From an uncultured Phycisphaerales bacterium (GTDB taxonomy: Bacteria; Planctomycetota; Phycisphaerae; Sedimentisphaerales; Anaerobacaceae), in contig CALEZT010000010.1 of the NCBI GenBank assembly GCA_937927975.1, positions 1 through 64,000 of the forward strand: 64,000 nt of DNA, in the 5' to 3' direction. The notes below the pieces were generated by a model, which had not been told where the DNA came from, did no database searches, and worked only from the letters and a program-made list of their open reading frames with translations. Each line of letters begins with the position of its first letter. The stretch's first letter is position 1. The position numbers were made by a program, and so were the translations under genes. Shown here piece after piece: positions 16,289 to 24,944 of this stretch.

Positions 16289-19200
16289 TCATTCAGGCGA
16301 CTTGACCTTCAGCGCCTCGCGACAGAGTTCGCGGTGCTTGTTCTGGTCTTCGGAGCCGTCAACGCCCACAGCGCCCTCCCGCCATGCGGACCTCGCCTGG
16401 TCCAATCGGCCGAGGGCTTGCAGAGCCTTGCCCTTCCAGTACTGGGCCGCGGCCTCTTGCGGCTTGTTCGAGCGGCCCACGCCGATGTTCTCAGGATAGG
16501 CCAGCGCCGCCTCGAAGTCCGCCAGCGCGCCGGCGAAGTCCTGGCCGTCGAAGCGAATCCGCCCGCGGGCCATGTGGGCTTTGTGGTAGAGGTCCCACGT
16601 GATCGTCTGACCCTCCCAGTTCACGAAGTAAGGCGTGGACTCGAGCAGATCGATCGTCTTGTCGTAGAACTCCTCGTCGAGATAGGTTTGCGCCAGCAGG
16701 ATGATGACGTCGGCCCTACGGAGCTTGTCGGGAGGCGTCGATTCCAGCAGCTTGATGGCTTCGGTCCGCTGGCCCTGCGAGAGGAGAATTTCCGCAAGGT
16801 CCCTGTACAGCGTCTGATCTTTCGGACGAGCGTCGATGGCCTTGCGATAGGACTCTCCGGCCTTCGGCAAATCGTTCTCTTCGGCCCAGGCATAGAGCCC
16901 GAGATTACGCCATGCGACGCTGAGCGACGAGTCCTGTTGGACCGCCTTGCGCCAGTGGGCCGCCGCCTCCGCCGTGCGGCCAAGATGGGCGTAGAGATTC
17001 CCCAGGAGCAGGCGAGCCTGGGCGTCTTGCGGGTTCGTTGCGATCGCGTGTTCGAGCACGTCCAGCTCGACCGGCCGCGAAGGGAACACGCAGTCCCTCC
17101 GCGTCTTCGCGGCACGCTGGAGCCAGGTTCCCGCTTCGGGCGTGCCTTTCGCAAACCACGCGAGATAGTACATCGGCAACGGACCGCGTTCCTCCTGCGG
17201 CACGGCGTCCACGCAGACGGCGGATACCAGCTTCGCAGCCTCCCGGACCAGGCCCAATTCCGCGAACGGAAGGCTCGTCTCCAGCATCTGGAACTCGTCC
17301 TCGCCGACGAACGCTCGAGCCTGGGCCGCGAAGGCGTTCATCTGCCTGGGACCCAGCAGAGCGAGAACCGCCCGCGGCACGAGGTCGGTGGGACAACGCT
17401 GGACGGCTTCTTGCGCCTGCTTAAAGGCGGCCTCGGTCTCGCCCGCCGCGTAGAGGGCGACGAGCAGATGATCCCGCGCGACCGCGTCGTTCGGGTTCAG
17501 GCTCACCGCCTTTCGGAACGCCTCGACCGCTTCCTGTCTTTGGCCAAGTGCGGCGTGCGCCCGTCCTGCTAGATCGAACGCCAGAGCTCGCACCTCCAGG
17601 CACAGCGACGCCTGACGGGCACAACCCAGAGCCTCCTTCGGGGCGCGGGTCCTCAGGTGATTCACGCCCAGGAAATACCAGGCCAATCCATCGCCGGGAT
17701 CGCGCTCGACCGTCTTGCGCAATCGTGCGATCGCATCGTCGTGGCGCGCCGCTTCCGTATCGAGGATCGCCAGCGCCCGCAGCGAAGGACCATATCCCGG
17801 ATCGACAGCCAGGACCGCCTCGTATCCTTCGCGGGCCTTCTTGCGATTCATCGCCAGATCGAGCTTCTGGGCCCGGAGGTGCTTCTCCTCGACCGTCAAT
17901 TCCGCTTCGGGCTTGTCCGCCCACGCAGCACGAACCGGCGGACTGGTCTTGGGAATCGGCAAGGGAGTCGTGAACTGAGCCAGCACAGCGTCTCGACGCG
18001 TGCGGACCACGACATCGACCGGCCCTTGCGGACACGGGGACAGGACGACCGTCTGCGGCCCCTTCGGCGACAGGTCCAACTGCCTCGAAGCGAGTTCCCT
18101 GCCCTGCTGCGACAGGACGCAGGACGCTTTGGGGAACTCGCCGGTCGCGAGGATGCGCAACTCCAGTCGGTCGCCGTCCCGAGCCGTCTGGACCGCGAGG
18201 TCCTTCGTCGCGAACTCGAAGCCGTCGCCCAATCCGTGGACGGGATACCACCACTCCCGCCACGCGACCTCCTGCCTCGGCGCGAGCATGCCGTAGTCGG
18301 ATTGCGTCGGCAGCGGCCCGCTTTGGATCTCGATGTACGGCCCGTCGTCGTCGGTGAGGTTCTTCTGACTGACCAGCCCGAAATCCCACTGTCCCCAGGT
18401 CCAGGCCTTCTTGCCGCTCAGTTCGTAATGGTTGGCCACCTGCACCACGCCGCGATCCGCGGGCACATCGTAGCCCCCGAAGAAATCGAACACGCAGTCG
18501 ACCGAAAAGATCGAGGCCCACGTCTCGTAGTTCTTCAGCCAGGAGAGGTCCTTGCCTTCGTGGATCGGCCAGGAGAAGAACTGGACGCCGTAATGGTCGG
18601 TGCCGAGCGTCATGGGATAGATGAACCGCGTCCCTTCGTGGCAGGGAAACGCGGTGCAGTTCCAGAAGTAGTACGGGTTCACCGCGTCGACCGGATTGGC
18701 GATGCGGATCTGCTCGTCGAGATAGGCCTTGCCCGGTTGCAGCGTCACGCGAACGGTCCAGCGGGTCCGCAGCGTCTGCTCCAGGTTGCTCACCTCCAGG
18801 TACGCCGAACCGTCGGGATTCGTCCCCACCAGCGCATCGACGGGCGAGAGGATCGTGACCGTGTGCACCTGGGGTCCCGCGTTCCACTCGACGCCTCCGC
18901 TGATAAATGCGCCTCGCATCGCGATCATGCTGGGCTTGATCACGTTGTTCAGATGGAAGGTCTCTTTGTCCTGCGTCTTGTCGAACACCGAGTGCAGCCG
19001 TCCGCCCAACTCGGGCAGGCACGTCACCTTGAGGTACTCATTCTCCAGGAACAGGGCCTTGTAGGTGCGATCCTCCTTCGTGCGGTACAGGTGGTCCTGC
19101 ATCGTGTAAGGATAGACGATCGCCCCTTTGACGGTGGTCGAGAGCTTGATCTGGTCCTCCAGGGCCCAGAACTTCGGGTTGATGTCCTCCGCCCAGCCGT

Positions 19201-19321
19201 AGGTGGGGATCGTGAGAGTCCCCTCCCACGCCCGCACCGCCGCCCAGCCAGGCGAGGAGATGCAAAGCCCGAGCACAACCGCCGCCACCCTGCCGATCTG
19301 ATCCCGCCGCGAATCGCTCAT
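16289..19321 (-). CDS. Exported DUF5107 protein with C-terminal TPR array
   Basis: A 1010-residue exported protein. After a signal peptide (about residues 11-28), residues 30-370 match DUF5107, a galactose-mutarotase-like beta-sandwich fold associated with carbohydrate metabolism (motifs LPELGGRLHSVFDK, GGVEWNAGPQ). A short beta region follows, then TPR repeats from about residue 460 to the end, with repeated A-x-x-x-L-G/Y-x-x-A patterns. Its reaction is unknown; DUF5107-TPR proteins are common near glycoside hydrolases. It has its own promoter, with a palindrome in the spacer. Confidence 0.82.
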   Translation of the reverse strand: MSDSRRDQIGRVAAVVLGLCISSPGWAAVRAWEGTLTIPTYGWAEDINPKFWALEDQIKLSTTVKGAIVYPYTMQDHLYRTKEDRTYKALFLENEYLKVTCLPELGGRLHSVFDKTQDKETFHLNNVIKPSMIAMRGAFISGGVEWNAGPQVHTVTILSPVDALVGTNPDGSAYLEVSNLEQTLRTRWTVRVTLQPGKAYLDEQIRIANPVDAVNPYYFWNCTAFPCHEGTRFIYPMTLGTDHYGVQFFSWPIHEGKDLSWLKNYETWASIFSVDCVFDFFGGYDVPADRGVVQVANHYELSGKKAWTWGQWDFGLVSQKNLTDDDGPYIEIQSGPLPTQSDYGMLAPRQEVAWREWWYPVHGLGDGFEFATKDLAVQTARDGDRLELRILATGEFPKASCVLSQQGRELASRQLDLSPKGPQTVVLSPCPQGPVDVVVRTRRDAVLAQFTTPLPIPKTSPPVRAAWADKPEAELTVEEKHLRAQKLDLAMNRKKAREGYEAVLAVDPGYGPSLRALAILDTEAARHDDAIARLRKTVERDPGDGLAWYFLGVNHLRTRAPKEALGCARQASLCLEVRALAFDLAGRAHAALGQRQEAVEAFRKAVSLNPNDAVARDHLLVALYAAGETEAAFKQAQEAVQRCPTDLVPRAVLALLGPRQMNAFAAQARAFVGEDEFQMLETSLPFAELGLVREAAKLVSAVCVDAVPQEERGPLPMYYLAWFAKGTPEAGTWLQRAAKTRRDCVFPSRPVELDVLEHAIATNPQDAQARLLLGNLYAHLGRTAEAAAHWRKAVQQDSSLSVAWRNLGLYAWAEENDLPKAGESYRKAIDARPKDQTLYRDLAEILLSQGQRTEAIKLLESTPPDKLRRADVIILLAQTYLDEEFYDKTIDLLESTPYFVNWEGQTITWDLYHKAHMARGRIRFDGQDFAGALADFEAALAYPENIGVGRSNKPQEAAAQYWKGKALQALGRLDQARSAWREGAVGVDGSEDQNKHRELCREALKVKSPE

Positions 19322-19378
19322 ACTGCGCCTTTCGAATCTCGGATATCCATCACGTCGGACTCACGACACGTCACGAGA

Positions 19379-19406
19379 ATCGTACCGCGATTCGCGGTCG
19401 ATGCAA
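19379..19406 (-). promoter_or_regulatory. Putative promoter with embedded palindrome for the DUF5107 gene
   Basis: Minus strand TTGCAT (19406-19401), 16 bp, TACGAT (19384-19379). The spacer holds the inverted repeat ACCGCGA-T-TCGCGGT (19384-19398), placed where a repressor would block polymerase. Confidence 0.45.
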
Positions 19407-19492
19407 CCCTGATCCGAACACCGGCCTGCAAAAGACATCTGCTCCCTCCTGTCTTCTGAACGAGCCGCTCGCCCGCGCTGAAACCAAATACA

Positions 19493-19523
19493 AGGGGCCC
19501 GCCCCTTGCGGAAACGGGCCCCT
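19493..19523 (-). terminator. Terminator after the LamG gene
   Basis: A perfect 9-bp stem (AGGGGCCCG at 19493-19501 with CGGGCCCCT at 19515-19523) and a 13-base loop, 28 bp past the LamG stop. On the minus strand it is followed by TGTATTTGGTTT, a weak U-rich tail. Confidence 0.7.
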
Positions 19524-19551
19524 ATATGCTGCATTTTCGAGGCGACCGGGA

Positions 19552-22392
19552 CTACTGGGCCGAGCGGCCGTAGCCGATGTCGTCGATGAACACGATGCCC
19601 GAGCCGCCGGTCGTCGCGTCTTTGGCTCCGACACCGATCGTGAGCTTCTTGACTCTGCTGAAGTTCACGCCGTTGAAGCTGCTCATCGGGATGGTCCAGC
19701 GCGTCCAGTTGGCCGCGGTCGCGGCGGCGTCGCTGGTGACTGTGGCGCTCTTGCCGGCGCTGTCCATGATCGTTAGATACATCGGCGCAGCGTCGTTGTA
19801 CAGGGCCACGTCGATATCGCTCTGAGTCCACGTGCCCGTGATGCTGCCGGTCCCGGTGATGCTCTCGAACTGGAAGGTCCGATCCACGTCGACCACGCCG
19901 GACGAAGCAGCCAGACCGATGAGAACCGGATCGGCCATCGGGAGGGTCGTCGATCCCAACGTGCTCCAGGTCTTGCCGTCGGCCGAGAGCGAACCCGTGA
20001 GGACGTCGCCGGCCCGCTCCAGCTTGACCCAGTAGGGCGCCGCGACGACCGCCGTGCTGTCGGTATTGGCCGAAGCGCCGTCGGTGGTCGAACGGTATTG
20101 GAAGCTGGCGCCGTTGCCGCCGCCGGCGGTGATGACCATCATCGCGTGCTTCGAACCGCCGTTAATGCTGTCGCGGATCATTACGCCGCCCTTGGCCCAG
20201 GTGCTGGTGCCGGCGCCGACGCTGGTCACGCGAGCGACCATCGCGCCGTTGCCGGAGAGGGTCTTGTAGATGTAGGTGAAATCGTCACAGTTATTCCAGA
20301 TGTCGCCTCCGGCGGTGGTCAGACTGAGCTTGCCGTCGGTTTCGGCCACGGCGGCGGCAGGCACTGCCGGACGGCCGCGGGTCCAGACACAAACTTCCGC
20401 GGCGGCTGAGCCGGTGCAGTTCTGAGGCGAATCGAACTCCAGGACCGCCTCGCTGAAGTACGGCGCCCTGGTGTTGTCGTATTCCAGAGGCATCGACTGC
20501 GAACCGCCGTGAACGATAGACTGTTCCGCGAACGGAGCGGTCATGTATCCGACCGTGGAGCCGCCGTACGCGGGGTCGGCGATGCCGTCCAGCCAATGCT
20601 CGTAGATTCGGCTGCCCTCGTCGTCGGTGTAGCCCTCGAAGTCTTCGAGCGGTGCGAACTCCTGGGAAGTGAAGCTCCAGACGCTGCCTTCGTACGTGCC
20701 GGCTTCGCCGATTTCGTCGACTCTCCAGAAGTACTTCGTGCCGAAGGTCATGGGAGCCGGCGTGTAGCTGTGGTCGGTCACAACACTCGGCGTAACCGCG
20801 CCGGCGGCGACCTTTTCACCATCCTCGCCGAAGAACACCCTATGCGAGGTAGCCTCGCGACCGGGTCGCCAACCCATCGAAGCGGTCAGAAGCACGTCCG
20901 AACCGCCGTCGGCAGGTTTCGGTTCGCGCGCCTGGACGGGCACCTGGAAGAACCGCACTTCGCTGAGGCTCACCTGCTGCGTGATCCCGCCCCAGTTGCT
21001 GTCGATGGTCAGCTTGACGAACCGTGCCTCGACTCCGGTCAGATCGACGATCGTATTGGCGGTGTAGGTGGCGGCGCCGGTAGCGCGGGCGAACACGTGC
21101 GGGCCCTCCAGCACGACCCAGGTCTGGCCGTCTGTGGAATACTCGATGGTCACATCCTTGGCCCCGAAACCGACGAACGTCTCGACGACCTGGTTGGAGT
21201 TCCAGACCCACAGCTCGTGGAGCTTGTAGATCCTGTCGAACTCATACTGTATCCAGTGCGGCTTGGCGTTGCTGCTGATCCACATCTGCGACAGATTGAC
21301 GGAATGCTGATCGTCGGCGTTCAAACCCGAGCCGTTGACCGTGTTCTCCGGCCCCCCGTCCGCCCGGCTCTGGCTGGAAGCGGTGGCGGTCACGTTTCCG
21401 ATCGGGTATCCGAACGGCTCGACCGTGAAGCTCCAAACCGGCCCTTTGAAGATCGTGTTGTCGGGGGCCGCGTTGACTTCATCGACCCGCCAGTAATAGG
21501 TCTGACCGTATTCCAGAAGGTCCGCCGGTTTGTACGCCGTCCCGGCCTGTCCCTGGCTGACAAGCACATCCCGCGGAACGCCCCGGCCCGCGTCGTTGAC
21601 ATCGGCGAACGTCGTCCCGAAGTACACGTCGTGCGTGGCGGCGAACTCGCCGGCCGTCCAGCCCAACACGATATCGCGGATCACGTCCGCTGCTTCATCC
21701 TCCGGCGCCGGGTTTTCGGCCGCGCCGGTCTTGAGGCCCTTCATCAGCTTGGCGATCTCGCCCTCCGGCAGAATCTCGTTGTAGACCTGCACGTCGTCGA
21801 GCATGCCCGTAAGCCTCTCGTCCCACTGGTTGTTCGCGATCAGGAACGGGCCGGTTCCGGCGTTCATGTTCGAGGCGGTCATCCGGTCGGTCTCCACGCC
21901 GTTGATGTAGAAGATCAGGCCGTCGCCCGCTTTGCCCGGCGTGAAGGTGGCGGCCACGTGCTGCCAGGTGTTGGCCGTCAAAGTCGAACGCGTGCTCGTA
22001 TGGTCGAGGATGCCCGGCGTCGTAAACCGCAGGGTTGAGCCGCTGGCTTTGAGGGCGTATTCCGCCGACCGGCCGGCGAAAGCCTGCTCGCCGCTCAGGG
22101 CCGAGGGATTCACCCAGCAGGCGATCGTGATCGGTCCGGCCACTCTCAGAGTCGCGCTGCTGCCGCAATCGAGGTGAGAGCCGCCGTCAAATCGCAGGGC
22201 TCCGCCCAGCCGGCCGGCGACCCACACAGGCGATCCCGAAAACGCGCCGTTGTTGCCGTTTCCGCTGGAGTCCTTGGCGATGGTGCCGGTCCCGTCATCG
22301 AGGGCCCACCAGCCGATCAAGTCGGCCTGTGCCACGGACGCCAAACTCAAGACGCCAACGACGCCCAGTAGAAATGCCAGTCTGCTACGCAT
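19552..22392 (-). CDS. Exported LamG/discoidin multidomain protein
   Basis: A 946-residue secreted protein of carbohydrate-binding modules without a recognisable catalytic domain. After a signal peptide (residues 1-24) comes a LamG/concanavalin-like domain (about 25-205). Two fibronectin-like blocks with the HDVYFGT...VNDA and HRVFFGED motifs flank a discoidin (F5/8 type C) domain near residues 330-480. A DUF1349-like beta-sandwich near 700-850 follows, and the end carries IVFIDDIGYGR. Such proteins are typical of Phycisphaerae-type planctomycetes and probably bind polysaccharide at the cell surface. The start at 22392 has AAGGAGG 6 bases upstream. A hairpin terminator follows the stop. Confidence 0.83.
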   Translation of the reverse strand: MRSRLAFLLGVVGVLSLASVAQADLIGWWALDDGTGTIAKDSSGNGNNGAFSGSPVWVAGRLGGALRFDGGSHLDCGSSATLRVAGPITIACWVNPSALSGEQAFAGRSAEYALKASGSTLRFTTPGILDHTSTRSTLTANTWQHVAATFTPGKAGDGLIFYINGVETDRMTASNMNAGTGPFLIANNQWDERLTGMLDDVQVYNEILPEGEIAKLMKGLKTGAAENPAPEDEAADVIRDIVLGWTAGEFAATHDVYFGTTFADVNDAGRGVPRDVLVSQGQAGTAYKPADLLEYGQTYYWRVDEVNAAPDNTIFKGPVWSFTVEPFGYPIGNVTATASSQSRADGGPENTVNGSGLNADDQHSVNLSQMWISSNAKPHWIQYEFDRIYKLHELWVWNSNQVVETFVGFGAKDVTIEYSTDGQTWVVLEGPHVFARATGAATYTANTIVDLTGVEARFVKLTIDSNWGGITQQVSLSEVRFFQVPVQAREPKPADGGSDVLLTASMGWRPGREATSHRVFFGEDGEKVAAGAVTPSVVTDHSYTPAPMTFGTKYFWRVDEIGEAGTYEGSVWSFTSQEFAPLEDFEGYTDDEGSRIYEHWLDGIADPAYGGSTVGYMTAPFAEQSIVHGGSQSMPLEYDNTRAPYFSEAVLEFDSPQNCTGSAAAEVCVWTRGRPAVPAAAVAETDGKLSLTTAGGDIWNNCDDFTYIYKTLSGNGAMVARVTSVGAGTSTWAKGGVMIRDSINGGSKHAMMVITAGGGNGASFQYRSTTDGASANTDSTAVVAAPYWVKLERAGDVLTGSLSADGKTWSTLGSTTLPMADPVLIGLAASSGVVDVDRTFQFESITGTGSITGTWTQSDIDVALYNDAAPMYLTIMDSAGKSATVTSDAAATAANWTRWTIPMSSFNGVNFSRVKKLTIGVGAKDATTGGSGIVFIDDIGYGRSAQ

Positions 22393-22525
22393 GATCAACC
22401 TCCTTCTCACCATGGATGAACAATAAGCCGCCCCCCGACAGCGTGGATATGCATCCGTCCCGAGTGATTCGCGCATGGCTCCTTCCTTTCCACCGCCGAA
22501 CCGCCATGATCCCAGCCTGACATAT

Positions 22526-22554
22526 AGTGTACCGCACTTTCGCCTCTCCGACAA
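22526..22554 (-). promoter_or_regulatory. Putative sigma70 promoter for the LamG gene
   Basis: Minus strand TTGTCG (22554-22549), 17 bp, TACACT (22531-22526). It implies a leader of about 125 bases before the ATG at 22392. No riboswitch-like fold was recognised in the leader. Confidence 0.5.
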
Positions 22555-22621
22555 TAGAGAACACAGCAGGATTCTTCCGGGGCCGGGGAACAAGCCGGAT
22601 GTTTTCAGGCATCACAGAACA

Positions 22622-23203
22622 TCACGCCATCAGGTGTTCAACGAGGATCTTGACGCCGATGGCGATGAGGAGGACACCGCCGAGGACCTCGATCCGGCTC
22701 TCGAAGAAGTGGCCGAACCGTTTGCCGATGTAGACGCCTGCGAAGGACAGGCCGAAGGTGACCACCCCGATCAGCGTCACGGCCAGGCAGATCGCCGACG
22801 TCAGGAGCGACAGCGTGATCCCGACCGCCAGGGCGTCGATGCTCGTCGCGACGGACAGGGCCAGAAGAATCAGCAGATTCGAGGGGTCGCGGTTCTTCTC
22901 AGCGGATTCGATCTGGAACGCTTCGTAGACCATCTTGCCTCCGACGAACAGGAGCAGGCCGAACGCGACCCAGTGGTCCACGTGCGAAATGTAGTCCTTC
23001 AGACCCAGTCCCGCCAGGAAGCCGATCACCGGCATCGCCGCCTGAAAGACGCCGAAGAACAGGGCCATACGCAGGGCATGCTTGACGTGGAATTCCCTGT
23101 AGACGCTGCCGGTGACGATGGAGACCGCGAAGGCGTCCATCGCCAGGCCCAGGGCGATGAGCAGGATCGAAATCAGGTGAACGTCCGAACAGAATTGCAG
23201 CAT
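22622..23203 (-). CDS. mntP: MntP-type manganese efflux pump
   Basis: A 193-residue inner-membrane protein with six hydrophobic helices in two inverted halves, as in MntP (DUF204), which exports excess Mn2+. The two half-repeats carry the conserved aspartates: GLAMDAFAVS (Asp23) in the first and SVATSIDALAVGI in the second. Length matches the family. It lies 12 bp downstream of the metallophosphoesterase gene, so it is probably the last gene of that operon. No yybP-ykoY-type riboswitch was recognised upstream. Confidence 0.9.
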   Translation of the reverse strand: MLQFCSDVHLISILLIALGLAMDAFAVSIVTGSVYREFHVKHALRMALFFGVFQAAMPVIGFLAGLGLKDYISHVDHWVAFGLLLFVGGKMVYEAFQIESAEKNRDPSNLLILLALSVATSIDALAVGITLSLLTSAICLAVTLIGVVTFGLSFAGVYIGKRFGHFFESRIEVLGGVLLIAIGVKILVEHLMA

Positions 23204-23215
23204 GGCGACGGTCCT

Positions 23216-24160
23216 CTATTGCGGGCGGATGTCCACAACCACAATTTGCGGCCGGGCGAAGAACCGCATCTGCGGCGCAGGACGAGGCTCCATGCCCAAC
23301 CCGCGGTTGACGTAGAGGACGGCGTCGCCGACCCGATGCATGCCGGACTCGTACTTCTTGCCGAACTGGGAGAAGGTGATCAAGGCGCCGTACCAGGGCA
23401 GCGTGATCTGCCCGCCGTGCGTGTGGCCGCACAGGTACAGATCCACGCCGCAACGGCTCACGTCCTCGACAAGATCCGGCGTGTGAAAGAGAAAGACGTC
23501 GAACCGGTCGTCCGCGAAGCCTTCGATCGGCTCTCGCGGCGCGTTTGCAGGGACATACCCCATGCCGGTGATCGCCAGGGCATCATCGCCTTTGGTCACG
23601 ACGACCGTCTCGCGGTCGAGCACGCGGAAGCCGCTGCCGGCAAGAGCGTCCAGCTTGGGCCAATGATACACCTCGAAGTTGCCCGTCACCGCGAACTTGC
23701 CGAGCGGGGCTTCCAGACGCGACAGCATCTGTCGCAGACGCGGGAGACCTGCTTCGTGGTTGAGGTAATCTCCGGTGGCGACGACGAGGTCCGGCTTGAG
23801 GCTGTTGATGATCTCGACGGCACGGTCCTCGTTTCGCGCCTCTTGGTCGCAGTGGAGATCGGAGATCTGGACGATACGGAAGCTCTCGGTCTTGAGCTTC
23901 GGCGTGTGCAGAGTCATCGCATGCACGTCGATCCATCGGGGCTCGATGAAGTGGGCATACAGCAGACAACCGAACATCAGAACCACGAGCGAATGAATCA
24001 CGATCGCCGGTAGAGAGAGCAGGACGCTCCTTGCCGAGCGGCCGCGAGAACGGCGATGCAGCGAGCGGGCCAGGATCGTGATCTCCCAGCCGCAGATGGC
24101 CAGGATCACCGAGCCGAAGACAATCAACGAAACCTGCTCTCGAAGCGTCATGGTAATCAT
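23216..24160 (-). CDS. Membrane-anchored metallophosphoesterase (YkuE-like)
   Basis: A 314-residue protein with two N-terminal transmembrane helices (about residues 8-28 and 45-67), then a calcineurin-like phosphoesterase domain. Metal motifs: ISDLHCD, ATGDYLNH and CGHTHGG. The usual GNHE motif reads GNFE, so the His that normally assists catalysis is Phe; activity may be altered. The substrate is unknown (family members cleave phosphate mono- or diesters such as lipid headgroups). The ATG at 24160 overlaps the TGA of the DUF1638 gene as ATGA. The open frame continues upstream inside that gene but is not protein-like. Confidence 0.85.
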   Translation of the reverse strand: MITMTLREQVSLIVFGSVILAICGWEITILARSLHRRSRGRSARSVLLSLPAIVIHSLVVLMFGCLLYAHFIEPRWIDVHAMTLHTPKLKTESFRIVQISDLHCDQEARNEDRAVEIINSLKPDLVVATGDYLNHEAGLPRLRQMLSRLEAPLGKFAVTGNFEVYHWPKLDALAGSGFRVLDRETVVVTKGDDALAITGMGYVPANAPREPIEGFADDRFDVFLFHTPDLVEDVSRCGVDLYLCGHTHGGQITLPWYGALITFSQFGKKYESGMHRVGDAVLYVNRGLGMEPRPAPQMRFFARPQIVVVDIRPQ

Positions 24161-24921
24161 TGGGCTTTGATGATCCCCCTGTTCGTGACGTCCTCGGCGA
24201 TCCGCTGTCCCGGCGGGACGACCAGAAAATCCTCCTCGTTCCAAAGACCGTCGACGAACCGTTGCATGAGGCCCGAATCGCCCGTCAGTTCTTCGGTCTT
24301 CCATCCGAGGAATTCGGCGCAATCCCGAGTGAAAGCCCTGTAGTCCTGCGATTCGCTCAGACCCCAGTCGACGTACGTGGCCCACTGGTACTCCTTCATC
24401 CAGGTCTGCTCGACCTCCAGGAGGTACTGGGCGTTGTCCTCGCCGTATTTACGGCGGTATTCATCGAGCAGTCTTTCATAGCGACCCCGGCCGGGCTGCT
24501 GGCCGGACTCGATCCAGCCGGGGCTGTACCAATAGACGCCGCGATGGCTGTCGAAATATTCCTGGTAGCGCTCCTTCGAACCCAGCAGGACGGTGATGCA
24601 GTCGTGGGCCCTTGGGATGACGATCGGAATGCCGGCGGAGAGCCCGACGACCCCGTTGCTGCACAGGCCGTAGCCCAGGAGCGTGGCGTCGTACGGCCGG
24701 TCCTGGATGTCGTGCGTGCGTTCGAGGGCCTTGTGCACCTCGCTGCGCAGCTTGTCCGGCTCGTTGTGCAGACCCTGCGGCATCAGGACGACGTCCACGA
24801 TGTTCTTTGTTCGGGCGGCGCAGAAATACGCCTCGCGTTGCAGGACCTTGCACGCGATCAACTGGAGCCGCTTGGCCCCGCCGGGCAGGACACTGTAATC
24901 ACTTTTGCTGATCATGCTCAT
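24157..24921 (-). CDS. DUF1638 domain protein
   Basis: A 254-residue cytoplasmic protein with the DUF1638 signature: LLGYGLCSNGVVGLSA (about residues 81-96), IPRAHDCITVLLGSKERY and the YWYSPGWIESG block. No reaction is established for the family; it is often found with uroporphyrinogen-decarboxylase-like (MtaA/CmuA-type) methyltransferases and corrinoid proteins. Here such a gene lies 23 bp upstream on the same strand, supporting a role in that chemistry. No strong Shine-Dalgarno was seen before the ATG. Confidence 0.83.
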   Translation of the reverse strand: MSMISKSDYSVLPGGAKRLQLIACKVLQREAYFCAARTKNIVDVVLMPQGLHNEPDKLRSEVHKALERTHDIQDRPYDATLLGYGLCSNGVVGLSAGIPIVIPRAHDCITVLLGSKERYQEYFDSHRGVYWYSPGWIESGQQPGRGRYERLLDEYRRKYGEDNAQYLLEVEQTWMKEYQWATYVDWGLSESQDYRAFTRDCAEFLGWKTEELTGDSGLMQRFVDGLWNEEDFLVVPPGQRIAEDVTNRGIIKAQ

Positions 24922-24944
24922 GTGTAGAGTACTGCTCTGTGCGA

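Noticed and set aside
22393..22621. Riboswitch in the LamG leader or a manganese riboswitch near mntP
   Set aside because: No conserved core was recognised; mntP is internal to an operon with 12 bp upstream.
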